This document shows positions 1-11,100 of a stretch of DNA of 64,000 nt, in pieces (position 1 is the first letter of the stretch; the number at the start of each line of letters is the position of its first letter). The stretch covers positions 7,006,001-7,070,000 of the forward strand of contig CM082589.2 in NCBI GenBank assembly GCA_040954595.2, read 5' to 3'. The notes beneath the pieces are model-generated. The model saw only the letters and a list, made by a program, of their open reading frames with translations. It was not told where the DNA came from and did not search any database. Made by a program: the position numbers and the translations under genes. This DNA comes from Balanoglossus misakiensis (Eukaryota > Hemichordata).

Positions 1-2151
1 TCTGCTTTTGCTGCTGCTGTTTCTGCTGCTGCTGCTGTTGTTGTTGTTGGGGTCTGTGTGGTGGCAAAAGTGGCTGTCGAATTTGCTGCATAGTTTCCTT
101 AATGATGTGCTGGTCTGCTTGTCTCAACAGCTCCTCCGCCTGGATACTTTGCTGCGGGTTCTGCGGCAGTTTCGGCGGAAAGGGTTCTTTCTTCGGAGAT
201 TCATCCGGCAACTGCAGCTCGGCCTTCTGCATCTGTGAGATATTTTGGCTTTTCGGCAACGGCACCTGCTGTGCGAACGGTTCTTCCTGCCCCGGCTTCT
301 GTGCCTGGCTGTCCGGGGTTGATTTCTTCCTTCTTTCGGACTGCTTTGGGGGACCGAGTTGTTGCTGCTCTTGCTGCAGTGCAGTCGGCTTCAGTTGTTC
401 GGTTTGCTGTTGGTGTTGCGGAGACTTCATGTCATGCTGCTGACCGGCCGGCAGCTGCTGCTGCGATGGCATTTCACTGCCTGGTAATGGTGGAGTATTG
501 GTTTTTATCTGTTCTTTGGACTGTTGTGGTTGTTGTTGTCCTACCTCGGGTATGTCTTGCTGCATGTGTTGCTGTTCTTGAGTTTTCTTCTGTTCAGTTG
601 TGGATGCTTGTTCTCTTTCTCTGAGAAGCTGCTGTGTCATTGGGTTAAAGAGTTGTTCATCTTGCAGCGGCGGTCTGAATGGGCCAAAAGGCTCTTTGGA
701 CAGTTGCTGTGCTATCGATTGGATTTGTTGTTCCTTAGTAGGCTGTCTCATGGGTGGCATTTGCTCTTTCGGCAGCTGCTGACCCATTGGGGGAAACGGT
801 TGCTGTGGAGGGTGCTGCAGTTGACCGAAGTGCTGCTGCATTGCATGGTGCTGCTGCTGTTGGTGTTGTTGCTGCTGTTGTTGTTGCTGTTGCTGTTGCA
901 TGGCATGATGCTGCATCTGCTGCTGCAAACCATGATGATGCATTTGCGCCTCGTGCATTTGCTGCTGTGGGTGTTGCTGCATGTGGGGGTGTTGCTGCTG
1001 CTGCTGCATACGGATATTGTTTTGCTGCTGCTGTTGTTGTTGCTGTTGTTGTTGATGCTGCTGCTGAAGTAACTGCTGCTGGAAGGCCTGCTGGAACTGC
1101 GACTGCCTTGGTGGTTGCGGTAATTGTTGCTGCTGTTGGTGTTGCTGCTGCTGATGTTGTTGCTGCTGCTGTTGCTGTTCTTGAGATTGCTGCTGCTGTT
1201 GTCTTCTGAAATCCATCATCTGTAGTTGTTGAATAAGCTGCATGTGTTGCGGATCTTGATTCGGGAACTGGGTCATCCCAAACGGCGGCTGGTCCTGGTT
1301 TTGCTGTTGATGATCTTGCTGCTGTTGTTGTTGTAGCTGCATGATGTGTTCTTGAATCTGAGCTGAAGTGATTTCGCCCTCATCGGCTTTCGTTACCGGC
1401 GGTGTACTCTTCCCCGTGAGCGCAGAGAACGGAAACTGCGTCGCCGAAATATCACTTTGTAGGAGATTGACCAACAGTGGGCTTGTTAGCGTGACATCGT
1501 GCCTGAGCTTCAAAGAACTGTTGTTTGCGGCGTTGTTATTGTTGTTTGGCTTGTTTGTTGGATCCACAAACGGGAACCGGTTCCCGGCCGGCAGGCCGAA
1601 GTTCTCGCCAGACAGACCAGCAAGATTCAAATTGGGCGGCCTGTTCCTTTCGGGTATATTGCCACCAGACAGCAGCTGGTCCTGTGTCATTTGCTCGGCA
1701 GAAAACTGCGCCATATCCTGCGCGGACATTCCCGGTTTTCCGGCCCTGGCTGTCGGATCCTCGGCGGGCGGGGCAGCCGCTTTCTTTCGCCGTACCCTCT
1801 TCTTCTTGGGGGGCTTAGCAGCCAGCTGCGACAGCTGAGTTGGGAGCTGGGGGCCCAGAGGAAGCTGCGCCAGGCTGGTGGGCGGCGGACCACTGAACTG
1901 CGGCGGTTGGCTCAGGGGCGGGAGCGGGGCCGTACGAAACGTGATTTCGTGGGTCCTGTTGTCCTTGGACATGGTGAGATGGATGACATCGTCACCTTCA
2001 ATCTGCACAGACAGTATTCCCAGATCTCGGAGCGTCTGGTGACCGCTTCGTGCCAGCTCCTGAAGGCGGTGGGCAGCTTCTCTGGGAATGTTAAACGTGA
2101 CTCGGATGCTGTTCCATGGCTCTATTTTCTTGATACACAACTCTTCTTTCT
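1..2151 (-). CDS. NCOA6: Nuclear receptor coactivator 6 (NCOA6), large polyQ exon, runs off the left edge
   Basis: NCOA6 (ASC-2/TRBP/PRIP) is a nuclear coactivator that binds ligand-bound nuclear receptors and is a subunit of KMT2C/D methyltransferase complexes (family knowledge). Read from the acceptor at 2151, about 716 codons are open to the window edge. The first residues (KKIEPWNSIRVTFNIPREAA, then LRDLGILSVQIEG) match the conserved NCOA6 N-terminal domain. Further on, around 1445-1495, lies TLTSPLLVNLLQSDIS, the LxxLL receptor box (LVNLL) in its normal context. A basic KKKRVRRKK patch around 1775-1812 may be a nuclear localisation signal. From about 1350 to the edge the protein is dominated by Gln, with CAG/CAA runs and His, Met and Pro interruptions, as in vertebrate NCOA6. 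The LxxLL box comes before most of the glutamine, unlike the order I recall for human. The C-terminal part is outside the window. The acceptor is TTCTTACACTTACAG; the exon starts with two bases that complete a GAG codon begun in the upstream exon. Confidence 0.9.
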
Positions 2152-2603
2152 CTGTAAGTGTAAGAAAGCCAAGATGTTGCAGTGTTAGCATCAGATATCT
2201 CAACTGCCAATCAGATTTCCATTTATCCACCCTAACTTCGTTGGCATTGAATATTGTGGCGGAAAAGTTGAGTCATAAACATTTTTTTGCGAAGGGCCAT
2301 AAATGACATTAGCAGGCTGGGTTATAATCCTCAACTGATAACTGATAACTTAAGTCGCACATCATTTGTAAACTCTGCTAAAACTTATGACAATATTACT
2401 GGTGTGAGCTACAGTTCATCTTGTTCTGTGAAATATAGCACAATTCTGAAGCAGTGTTTTTTGGCATATTTTTTTATGTTAATGAGTAACTTCGAAACAC
2501 TTCAAATATGCTTTAAAACAATCAGCAGTACATGTAAACAGTAATTAATTTATTCGCACCATTATATAGTAAAACATTTTTTTTGGTTTAATTAAAGTCT
2601 CAC
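2152..2603 (-). other. NCOA6 intron between the two visible coding exons
   Basis: This phase-1 intron of 452 bases has a consensus donor (GAAG|GTGAGA at 2604/2603) and a pyrimidine-rich acceptor. It is AT-rich and I see no repeat or reading frame of note in it. Confidence 0.75.
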
Positions 2604-2754
2604 CTTCATCTAACAGACGGCTCAATGTGAGTTTAATGCTCTGCAGATGACTTGATAAGTTCGGATCATCAATATCACCTTGACATGTCATCACCAACTC
2701 CATACTTGTGGACTTTGGTGGCTCCATTTCTGCTGACAGCTGTGTCTGGTGAAT
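2604..2754 (-). CDS. NCOA6: NCOA6 upstream coding exon
   Basis: This exon encodes a stretch including ELVMTCQGDIDDPNLSSHL and KLTLSRLLDE. It aligns with the region just before the conserved domain in human NCOA6 (a GNIDD motif followed by an amphipathic helix). It ends with one base of a split codon (G|AG) that joins in frame to the large exon at 2151. The acceptor is CTATTGCAG at 2755. An ATG in good context (GCAGAAATGG) lies at 2725-2727 and could be the initiator, giving MEPPKST at the N-terminus. The frame is also open upstream to the acceptor, so the true start may lie in another 5' exon. The longer acidic N-terminus of the human protein is not visible here. The splice phase and homology make the exon itself secure; the start is not. 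Confidence 0.8.
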
Positions 2755-3768
2755 CTGCAATAGAGTAACAGAACATGTTTAAAACTTCTTGTACCACAGG
2801 ATTACAAAACTCGCATTCAAAGGAGGGACTGTCACACAAATGAATATTTAACAAAAGGAAAGACAAAAGCTTTATGTAATCCAATGCTTGTCCACATTTT
2901 GGTCTCAATACTAGTAGCAGTAATTTAAAGCAACGTTAGTGCAGTCTTCATCGTTGGTTTGAACATAATGTAGTTGAGGGGAATCTTTTGAAAGCAGTAA
3001 TTTTAGATCCAGGCACATATTTTTCCGGATCAGTGCAGATGCTTACATAAACAACAAATACATAGAAAATAAATGAGTAAATAAATAAATAAATTTTAAA
3101 AATAAATAAGTCAGTAAATGTGTTAATCACAGAAGATCCGTGTGCAAGTTGCACATACAGTACATGTAAATGCCAAAATGAGTAATAGATGTACTGTAGC
3201 TAGAACTGTAGAATGAACAAAACACTTGCAGTATCTGAATGACAATGGACATTCACACATCAGCCATATCATGTAATGGTAAAAGGGTTATGTGCTTATC
3301 AGATATTGTCTGGTGGAAGGGAAAGGTTGTGCACTGATCTACTATGGTTTCATAACGGGTACACTGGGATCGAACTGTTCTGGTCTAAAGGAAATCAAGC
3401 GGCTGGCTTGAGTGCCCCGCATTGGCCACAAAACAATCACACAGTACCTCCATGGTTTGGTCAAGTTTGTGCAGTGGTGGTGCAGCGCTCAACATAAACA
3501 ATGGGTTCTTGCAAATGTTCAATGCGATTACAGACAACTTTAATCGAATTGCACATCGTTATTTATAGTCTGAGTGACCTGGGGCTTTTGATTGCACGTA
3601 AAATATACCAGTCTGGGAAATAGAGTTCACGGATTATACCGGAAGAGGCATTCATTTTACTGCGGCATGCCACAATGTATTTTGTATGGCGTTCGAAAAA
3701 AAATCATATAATTCTTCATTTTCGGAACAACCGATGTGCATAAAAATAGAAAAAATGTGTCACCTTTA

Positions 3769-3910
3769 CCTCTTAAGTTTTAAAAGTCTGAAGGAGCGTC
3801 ACATCGAACAACGAGCAGCTTTGGAACAATGCATTGTTGGTATCCGCTCCGTATTTTCAATTTTTCCGACGCGTCCGCCATTTGCAAAAGTTATACCGCA
3901 CATGCGCAAA
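3769..3910 (-). promoter_or_regulatory. Candidate NCOA6 promoter and noncoding first exon (YY1-like and NRF1-like sites)
   Basis: Read on the minus strand, a GCGCATGTGC block (3898-3908) resembles an NRF1 site. It is followed by CAAATGGCGGAC (3874-3884), a good YY1 initiator-type motif. Such pairs are common at TATA-less housekeeping starts (established for vertebrates). About 110 bases downstream is a possible splice donor, AAGAG|GTAAAG, at 3770/3769. The ATG inside the YY1 motif opens only a short frame that stops before that donor, so it would be an upstream ORF. The assignment to NCOA6 is inferred from orientation and distance. Confidence 0.3.
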
Positions 3911-4714
3911 ATCGCATATCGGGAGACGCTCAGCTTCGCTTAAGATTCAACTGCAGATTATTTCGGATAACGTGTACATCATTTGAAGAAACGGGGACTT
4001 TCGGTGTCATCCTCAAAAATTTGCAGAAAGCTGTTTTTGTTGTTGTTGCAAAAATCACTGTTCTCCCAATACATGGCTCTGGGAATGCCGCATAGTCAGG
4101 AATCACACAATTAATAAGAAACTATCCCTGAATTTCTCCTACAGCTTTTTGACCTATTCAAAATAGCTGGTTTCTTCAGTGAATAGTACTTTTTCATGAC
4201 GTTTTAATAAGAATCCAAGTAATGCGACCTACTGGAAACTAGATTATTTATTGATATTTTGTGTATTGTATTTTTAAAAAGATCAATGCAATGTGGCATC
4301 ATTTATCAAACTGGTAAATTTCTATCTCATCTTCATACTTTCATCCCGTTTGGTGACGTGAACAAGGTGGAATTGCAACGTAAAGCTGGTTCAAATCAGT
4401 ATTGTAACAGTGAACCTATGTAATAGGCCGATCGCATGTGTCCATTCCTCGACCTGCTGTCCCTCCTATTAAATGTTGAGAACAATGTGAAGTGTTTTGT
4501 AATTTGTTCCCTTCCTCTATATCCCCTCCCCTGTCCATCCACATATTCTCTCGCAGAGCGCACTCAGCGGTAGAAATGGGACACGGAACCTGGCTGTATC
4601 AGACTATTGATTATCAGTATCACATAACTTTCTGAACGGGTAGACGTAGTATAGGTAAATTTATATTTTAGACACCGACATCACTACATTTTGCACGAAT
4701 AAAAGTTTCGCTAT

Positions 4715-4740
4715 TGTGTGTGTGTGTGTGTGTGTGTGTG
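4715..4740. repeat. (TG)n microsatellite
   Basis: This is a run of 13 TG dinucleotides followed by TTTG repeats in the NCOA6-NRBP1 spacer. Confidence 0.95.
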
Positions 4741-4910
4741 TTTGTTTGTTTACATGTATTTGCCCTGCTGTGTCGTGGTTTTCCCCATTCCAGCGACAGG
4801 ACTTCAAATCCGAATAAGAATGTGAATCCGAATATATTCGAAGATACCCGATCGACCGGTCGTCGTGCTCTAGCTGTTACCGTTGTATTCGGTGCAGAGG
4901 GACAACACGA

Positions 4911-5021
4911 TATATAGCACTGTGTCAGCTGTGTTCAAAAATACATAAAATTGAGTGCGTGGCGTGTACGTGATTCCAGACTCACTGCTGGAGTATCACT
5001 GGGAGAGCCAGGCCCGTCAGT
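4911..5021 (+). promoter_or_regulatory. Candidate NRBP1 core promoter and 5' UTR
   Basis: A TATATA box at 4911-4916 lies about 110 bases before the NRBP1 ATG, preceded by a CpG-containing stretch (4840-4905). The initiator context is CGTCAGTATGTCC. Transcription start is inferred, not shown. Confidence 0.3.
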
Positions 5022-5135
5022 ATGTCCAGTGAACCCGAAGACAAGACGGCCAAGGACAGCGGGGACGAAAGTGAAGATGAGAGCGAAGTTCTGGAAGAAA
5101 GTCCGTGTGGGCGCTGGCAGAAGCGACGGGAAGAG
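5022..5135 (+). CDS. NRBP1: NRBP1 exon 1 (residues 1-38)
   Basis: Acidic N-terminus with a DESEDESEVLEESPCGRW run that matches vertebrate NRBP1 closely. Donor is GAG|GTATGG, phase 0. It is shorter than the human N-terminus, which carries an extra Ser/Pro-rich stretch. Confidence 0.93.
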
Positions 5136-8100
5136 GTATGGTAACGATTACAAAATGGGACGTTGCATGTTCTTGTCTGGCCCCTCCCCGCGACACTTCA
5201 CTCTTTCGGAGACTGTCGCATCTGAGCTCGATTCTGTAATGACGCAGGACCTTCGCGACCCCACATTTCAATCAGTTTCGCGATAGAAGTAAATGATGAA
5301 GAGAAGAGAAGATAACACAGGAGTATCGTGCGCTTGTTAACATATTGTCAGAGGGGCTGCACTGCACGACTTGTAATTAATTGAGCATGTTTTGATTTCA
5401 TTAGCACATTTCCTCGAAGTGTTTGTCAATTACATGTCTTTAAAATACAACGGTTCTCTGTTAACTCACAACGTGTGTGGAAATGTACAAGATTGTGAAA
5501 GACACCATCGCCTGTTCGTCAGAAACTACGCTGTCATATCAACACCTGGCAGACTTTCAATCATGTTCATAGCCATTTGATGGCTTCTCTCGTGTCTGCA
5601 GTGTAATCGACATTTTTTCGGTACATCTGAGATGTCTGTATTGTAGAAATCGAACTACCTGTATCACAGTTTTTCAGCAAACACTAAGGGTCTAAAATAT
5701 ATGAACAAAGGAACACTGAACATGCCCCGTGCAACTCAATTCACTGCAGCCAACGAGTCTCCTCCGCCATCTTGATTGCAACCCTCCCATAGTCTATTCA
5801 CAACATTGAATGACACCCAGTCAGACAGCTTGGCCTGTGTGTTGGCTGAATGAATGACTGCTTTGTTGTGTTTTTTGAGTCCAGTTCTTAACGTCCGTTG
5901 GTTTGAACATCGACACCACAGATACATCAATTAAATTTGCTATTCTCCAAAATAAAATGTTTTCAACTAGGATTTTTATGAGTGATTCATACTACCGAAG
6001 GCAAAAGATTTTCAAGAAACAACTTTAAAAATTGTCTTGAGCGTTGGACAACTTTTGTTTTTTCCGTGCATTATAATTGTCAGCGTCTACAAAGAGCTCG
6101 CAGCCCAAACAGCATTTATAATACAATAAAAGACTAAGTACACATAATTATAGCCTAGGCTAGAAATAGCCTGAACCAAATTGTTGGTTATAAGGAATTT
6201 TAAAACTAACTAGTCAACATTCCTTTAATTAAGTAATTAAACATGCAAATTAAGAGCTACATTTGGAGATATTTGAAAATAAAGTAATAAATTATGCCAC
6301 AGTTCACCTGCTGGTCAAGTGACCTATTTTGTACATCTACTATCAGCATAAAACTTTGCTGGCAAATTTCCAGCCTTGAAAACTTTGATCAGTAAGGGTA
6401 CGGTCTTGTTAAAGTAATGCAATATGCCTATATATGGTTAAAAGGGCATGTCCAAGTCTTCCAGTAACTGTGTGATGGCACACTCAGTTTTATTTGGATG
6501 GCCACTCAATTAAAAATCTGTGAGTGGCCAAGACTGTAAGTTCCATGGTAACATTGGTTAATTATAATTGCACAGGTGACTGACTGTATGCCTGTAATTA
6601 ATTAATTAATTAAATGTTTTCTTTTCTCTGGTTGAACATCAATTCATGCTTGGCCTTGGTTCAGTGAGCGTAGACCAAATTATTTAATTAAATGTATTTT
6701 CTCAACCATTTGATGAAATGTATGGACTAATTGATATCCACTCCAGACAAAACATAAAATAATCAATATTTCATTTTAATCTATGTTTTTACAGATTTAC
6801 TGTATTGGTTTATAAGCCATAGTTTTGTATCCAGACAATTAGTTTATTGTCTAGCTTCTCTTATTTGGAACTTAAAATAAGGTTAGAATATTTTGACAAG
6901 TTGAAGCAAGTTTTCAAAGAATTATTTTTGTAAAAGATAAAGCTTTGTCCACATTTAGACTGGAAAAAAATAGTCAGATATGATTTTGTCAAGGACATCT
7001 TTACATGTCACCTTTGTAATTATTTATAAGTATTTTCATCACGTCCAGTTTCAATGTAAGATTGTTTGTGAAACCCTTCATTACAGACATCTCTCTATTA
7101 TCATGAGGACAGATATTTCACAAAGGTCACGGCTTGAATAGAATATTACACGTATTACTATTAAGGACATCTCTAGATTTTCTGATCCCAGCGGTGTCCG
7201 TAATTACTAGACAGGTTAACACTGTACATGCAATGTGGAAAGAAAATTCATGTTTCATGGAGATTTTATGTCAGTAATGTATCACATTAGCCCCTGTGCC
7301 CTCTAACGGGGATGGTTTTAAAAAAAAGCTTAATGAGTCAATTTGAGAATGTCTAGAGAAATTTGCATGAGTCAGCCTTATATCCTTGCATGTATTACAG
7401 ATAATTTTCTTGCATCACCAGAGAGTGTGTCGAGTCAGTGTAGCTTAGAGGGCACTCTGATATTGGCTCGGCCACAGACTGTCATACTCCCCTACCCCCC
7501 CCCCCCCCTACCCCCAGCCCCTGCTAGCTCAAATATCTTATTCTTCTGACTATAAAGCCAAGCCTAACTATTAAGCTAGGCAATCTTGGTTCTCAATGCT
7601 ATATGCTGGAGGGCATTGATGTACTGCAGGGAACAAGTTCAGAATGGCACACTGGAGACTGTGAGAGAGTCTTAAGGTCTGAGTAAGATATTCATTTATT
7701 AAACCTGTCAAATTAGTCTAGTGCCTAGCTGGACGTTCTTTAGTGTTCGCTCCTGAAACTACCTCAGGAGAGATGGAAAAGTAATGTACGGCCGCACTAG
7801 ACTTGTCTACGGTATATCGAATTCCTTTTGATATGAAATAAAACAAGGAGGTTGAACACAACACAGTGAAATAATACAAATTGGTCTGGGAACAGGTTTA
7901 TCACTGTCAAATTTCTATCATTGTGTACTGAGACATTCATAGTGCATTTTAATAATAATCACACAAAATTTGTTCTCACTTGCACCACTATGATGTGATA
8001 CAAACCCTATTTTTCTGGTAGTTTTGGAAGCAAAGTTGATAAAATACGGCTAGATACTAGACTAAGGCCCAGTTCTCTTATCCCTGATTGTATCCACACA

Positions 8101-11100
8101 GAAAGTTTTTTGAAGGCAGTCGATGTGTTATTCATCACCACTGGCTGTGTCGTTGACATCATTAGTGGTAGTATAACTTAAACTTTAAGTATAACTGTGC
8201 TGTAGCAATTAAAACGGAGTACAGCAGAGAGAAATACACAAGCCTCTTAAGTCGCGCCTTATTGTTGACAGGAAACTGAGAGAAAGAAAGACAAGCACAC
8301 TACAATGATAGCAGTCTCACATCATGACAATGTGTTATGTGTGGGCACACACGTATCAAGGTGTGTACAGTGACGTACCAACCTGGGTCGTGGGTGTCTG
8401 TACAATGTATATGAATTTAGTTGTCTCATATCATGGGACTACATTGAGACTTGATAAAAACTCGCTTCTACTGCTGTCATTTAAAAAAAAATTGCAAATA
8501 CATACAAGTACAACTTGGACGAATTAAATTCAATCGTCAAAGAATATGAACTGAAATGTTTGTACATGCTGAACTCTTGATGATGGATTGTACTCTAAGA
8601 CTTGTTTATAGACATGCATGGCATGTAAATACCCCTATTTAGCAATAGAACAACCTTTATAACCCATCTATTGAATTTGATGATGACCGAAATAGTGTCA
8701 AAATTTGCATGTAGTAACTTAGTGACCGTAAAATAAAGTGCGTGAAAGGAAGTTGAAGCATGATAAAGTGGGTCAGTCACATGAGGACCCGGTTTTTAAA
8801 CCACCTGCCACGCCGTACATCATTCAGCCTTTCTGCCCTTGACACTGTCACAGTCATGTGATTAACAGCCAGTGACCAATAAAAATATCCGACCATTGTG
8901 TTTGAATGGTTTTACTACCAGTGCTTTCACAAAGCTGGTTAGTTACACGGCATGTGATTGGTCCATTCAAATACTCTTTACTGATGGGTATGCACAGATG
9001 TAATATTGATGTAGTTACTGATCAAAGTCTTAGAATAGTCAACAGAGTGGCTGGGTAATAGGCTAGTTTGCTGTCTGGTCAACAAGGGGGTTACTTGTAT
9101 TATGGTGTGCAGAACTCGAAAAATGCTGGCTAGATTCTAGACTTCCATATACATGTATGTTGTAAGGCATAACATCAATGTTCAGGTCAGAGCTGTTCAC
9201 ATAAACTCTATCACAGACTGTCCACACACAGATCTTAGATCAGCCAAAAAAATGAAGTTGCGGGCCAAAGTTGGTAAAAATTGCTCAGTGTGAACTGTAC
9301 TAAATCCAGTGTGTGGTATGAAACTTGTCAGATCTTCTGTGTTCACATTTCTGTGAATAGACCCAGTGGACCACTAAACATTGAACACTCCCCAGTGACT
9401 CACGCAATGTATTCTAGTCACTGTACCAATTGAATGGCTTTTATCATTGTTCACAAAATGTTATTGTCAGATCAGGATTACATGTTTCGGCTCTGATGAG
9501 TTGTACTGATACATATAGCAATACTGTCATCCATCTGACGAAACGGTTTTCGGAGATAATGTACATTTAATAAAGATTAACTAGAGAAAGTTTGGCTTCA
9601 GTCCGAAAGAAAAAATATAAAAAAGTTGAGAAAGTTTGATGTGGTTTAAATTAAGGCGTTCAAACAAAAACATAGCCTGGTCTTTCCAAAGTTGGGAAAT
9701 TGTTTTGTAGATGAAAGCTGGTCATTCAAATACCCAACGTGATCATGCAAAGCTGCAGTGACAGTAAAAGCTATTGAAAAGTTGAATATCCTTTAAGAGA
9801 TTAACTGTGTTTTTTCAAAGTAGTCTTAATTAGGCTTTTTACACCATTTAGTAAGTGGAGAGAATTTAGTTGAGAAGTACAATGTACTATCATTGTTTTC
9901 CTACAAAGCGGTACGAAGATCTTGTGTTGCAAGGCTTGGGAAAGAGTCCAAGAATCTTAAGTCACCTTTCAAAAACCCTGCACAAGATTATGGCCCACAG
10001 CCAGGTGTGTTTGTGAGCAGAAAAAAGACGTTATGATGAACCCTTTTATTTCAGCCGAGCTTACACAAACTTGGCTAGTTTTGCTCTCCTTAATACAATA
10101 GTGGTCCAGGCAGTGGGGAAGTGTTCGTGTTGGCCACTGACGTACACCATCCAATGTCCTTTTCCATCTGGGCATGTTGGCAGCCCACGTTCTTGCCAAG
10201 GCAGTAGTGAGCCATAATATTTCCATCAACTTGACAATATATCTTATAGATAGGAATGTAATGTACTTGTGTTAGCTCAGGAGTTAATTTGATCACCTCT
10301 AAAACCCTAATCCTGGTATGTCATATTGGCCTTGGCTGGATATGGTACAATGTATACAGACATTCTGACTTGGCAGGATAATGACCCCTGAATACCAGCT
10401 TTTGGTCACCCTTGAAATCATGCAATTTCCGCTGATTTGGCAGGAAGAGGGTTCTGGCATGCTGTGGGTCTGACCACTGTCATTATAGCACACTCAAGCA
10501 TGTATGCACATGATGAATAAATATTCCTCAATATTGAGTACAGAGACTGTTTTGTTAATCCCAAACTATTCATGATCAGATGTTGGCGTTTCCGGAAGAC
10601 CGATCCAAGTTTTCCTGCGTGTTTTAGTTGAGTTGATCGCAGACAAAAAATCATCTCGTATTTTTTTCTACTAGATTACCCAGAGGGAATGCTAATGTCT
10701 CTGTGTCCATGCAGTCACCCAGTGCTAATGTGTGGATACACCCAAGCAAATTGAAAGATAGCGAGATTATTGCGGCTGGCACGATCGGTTACACACATTA
10801 GTGCATTCACACACACACGGCAGTCATAGCCACATTAGTATCAAGATCAGAGAGCCAGACACAATGCTGTCACAGGCCACACTTACTGTAAAACACTTTT
10901 TTTTTCGCGAGTTAGAATTTTCACGATATCCAGAGAGGCAACTGTTTCGCGAGTATTAATTTTCACATTCTCTTATTTCATTCACTGCATCGTTATCTCC
11001 AAAAAACATTTACGCGACTTTTTATTTTCACGCTATTTTGGCTCTCGCGTATTTGGCGAAAATTAATTGCTCGCAAAAATAAAGTGTCTCGATATCGCGA

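Larger units (their letters stand above)
2755..5021. other. Intergenic spacer between divergent NCOA6 and NRBP1
   Basis: About 2.3 kb separates the start regions of two genes pointing away from each other. It contains the candidate NCOA6 promoter near 3.88 kb, a TG microsatellite at 4.7 kb and a TATA-like box at 4.91 kb. No other coding sequence was recognised. The layout is compatible with separate promoters rather than one short bidirectional promoter. Confidence 0.5.

Noticed and set aside
8-1209. Plus-strand Leu/Ala/Cys-rich reading frames over the first 1.2 kb
   Set aside because: They are the complement of the NCOA6 polyglutamine tract; CTG/TTG repeats keep several frames open by chance.
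748-1893. Minus-strand frames with ATG at 933 and 1893
   Set aside because: Out of frame with the conserved NCOA6 reading and without homology.
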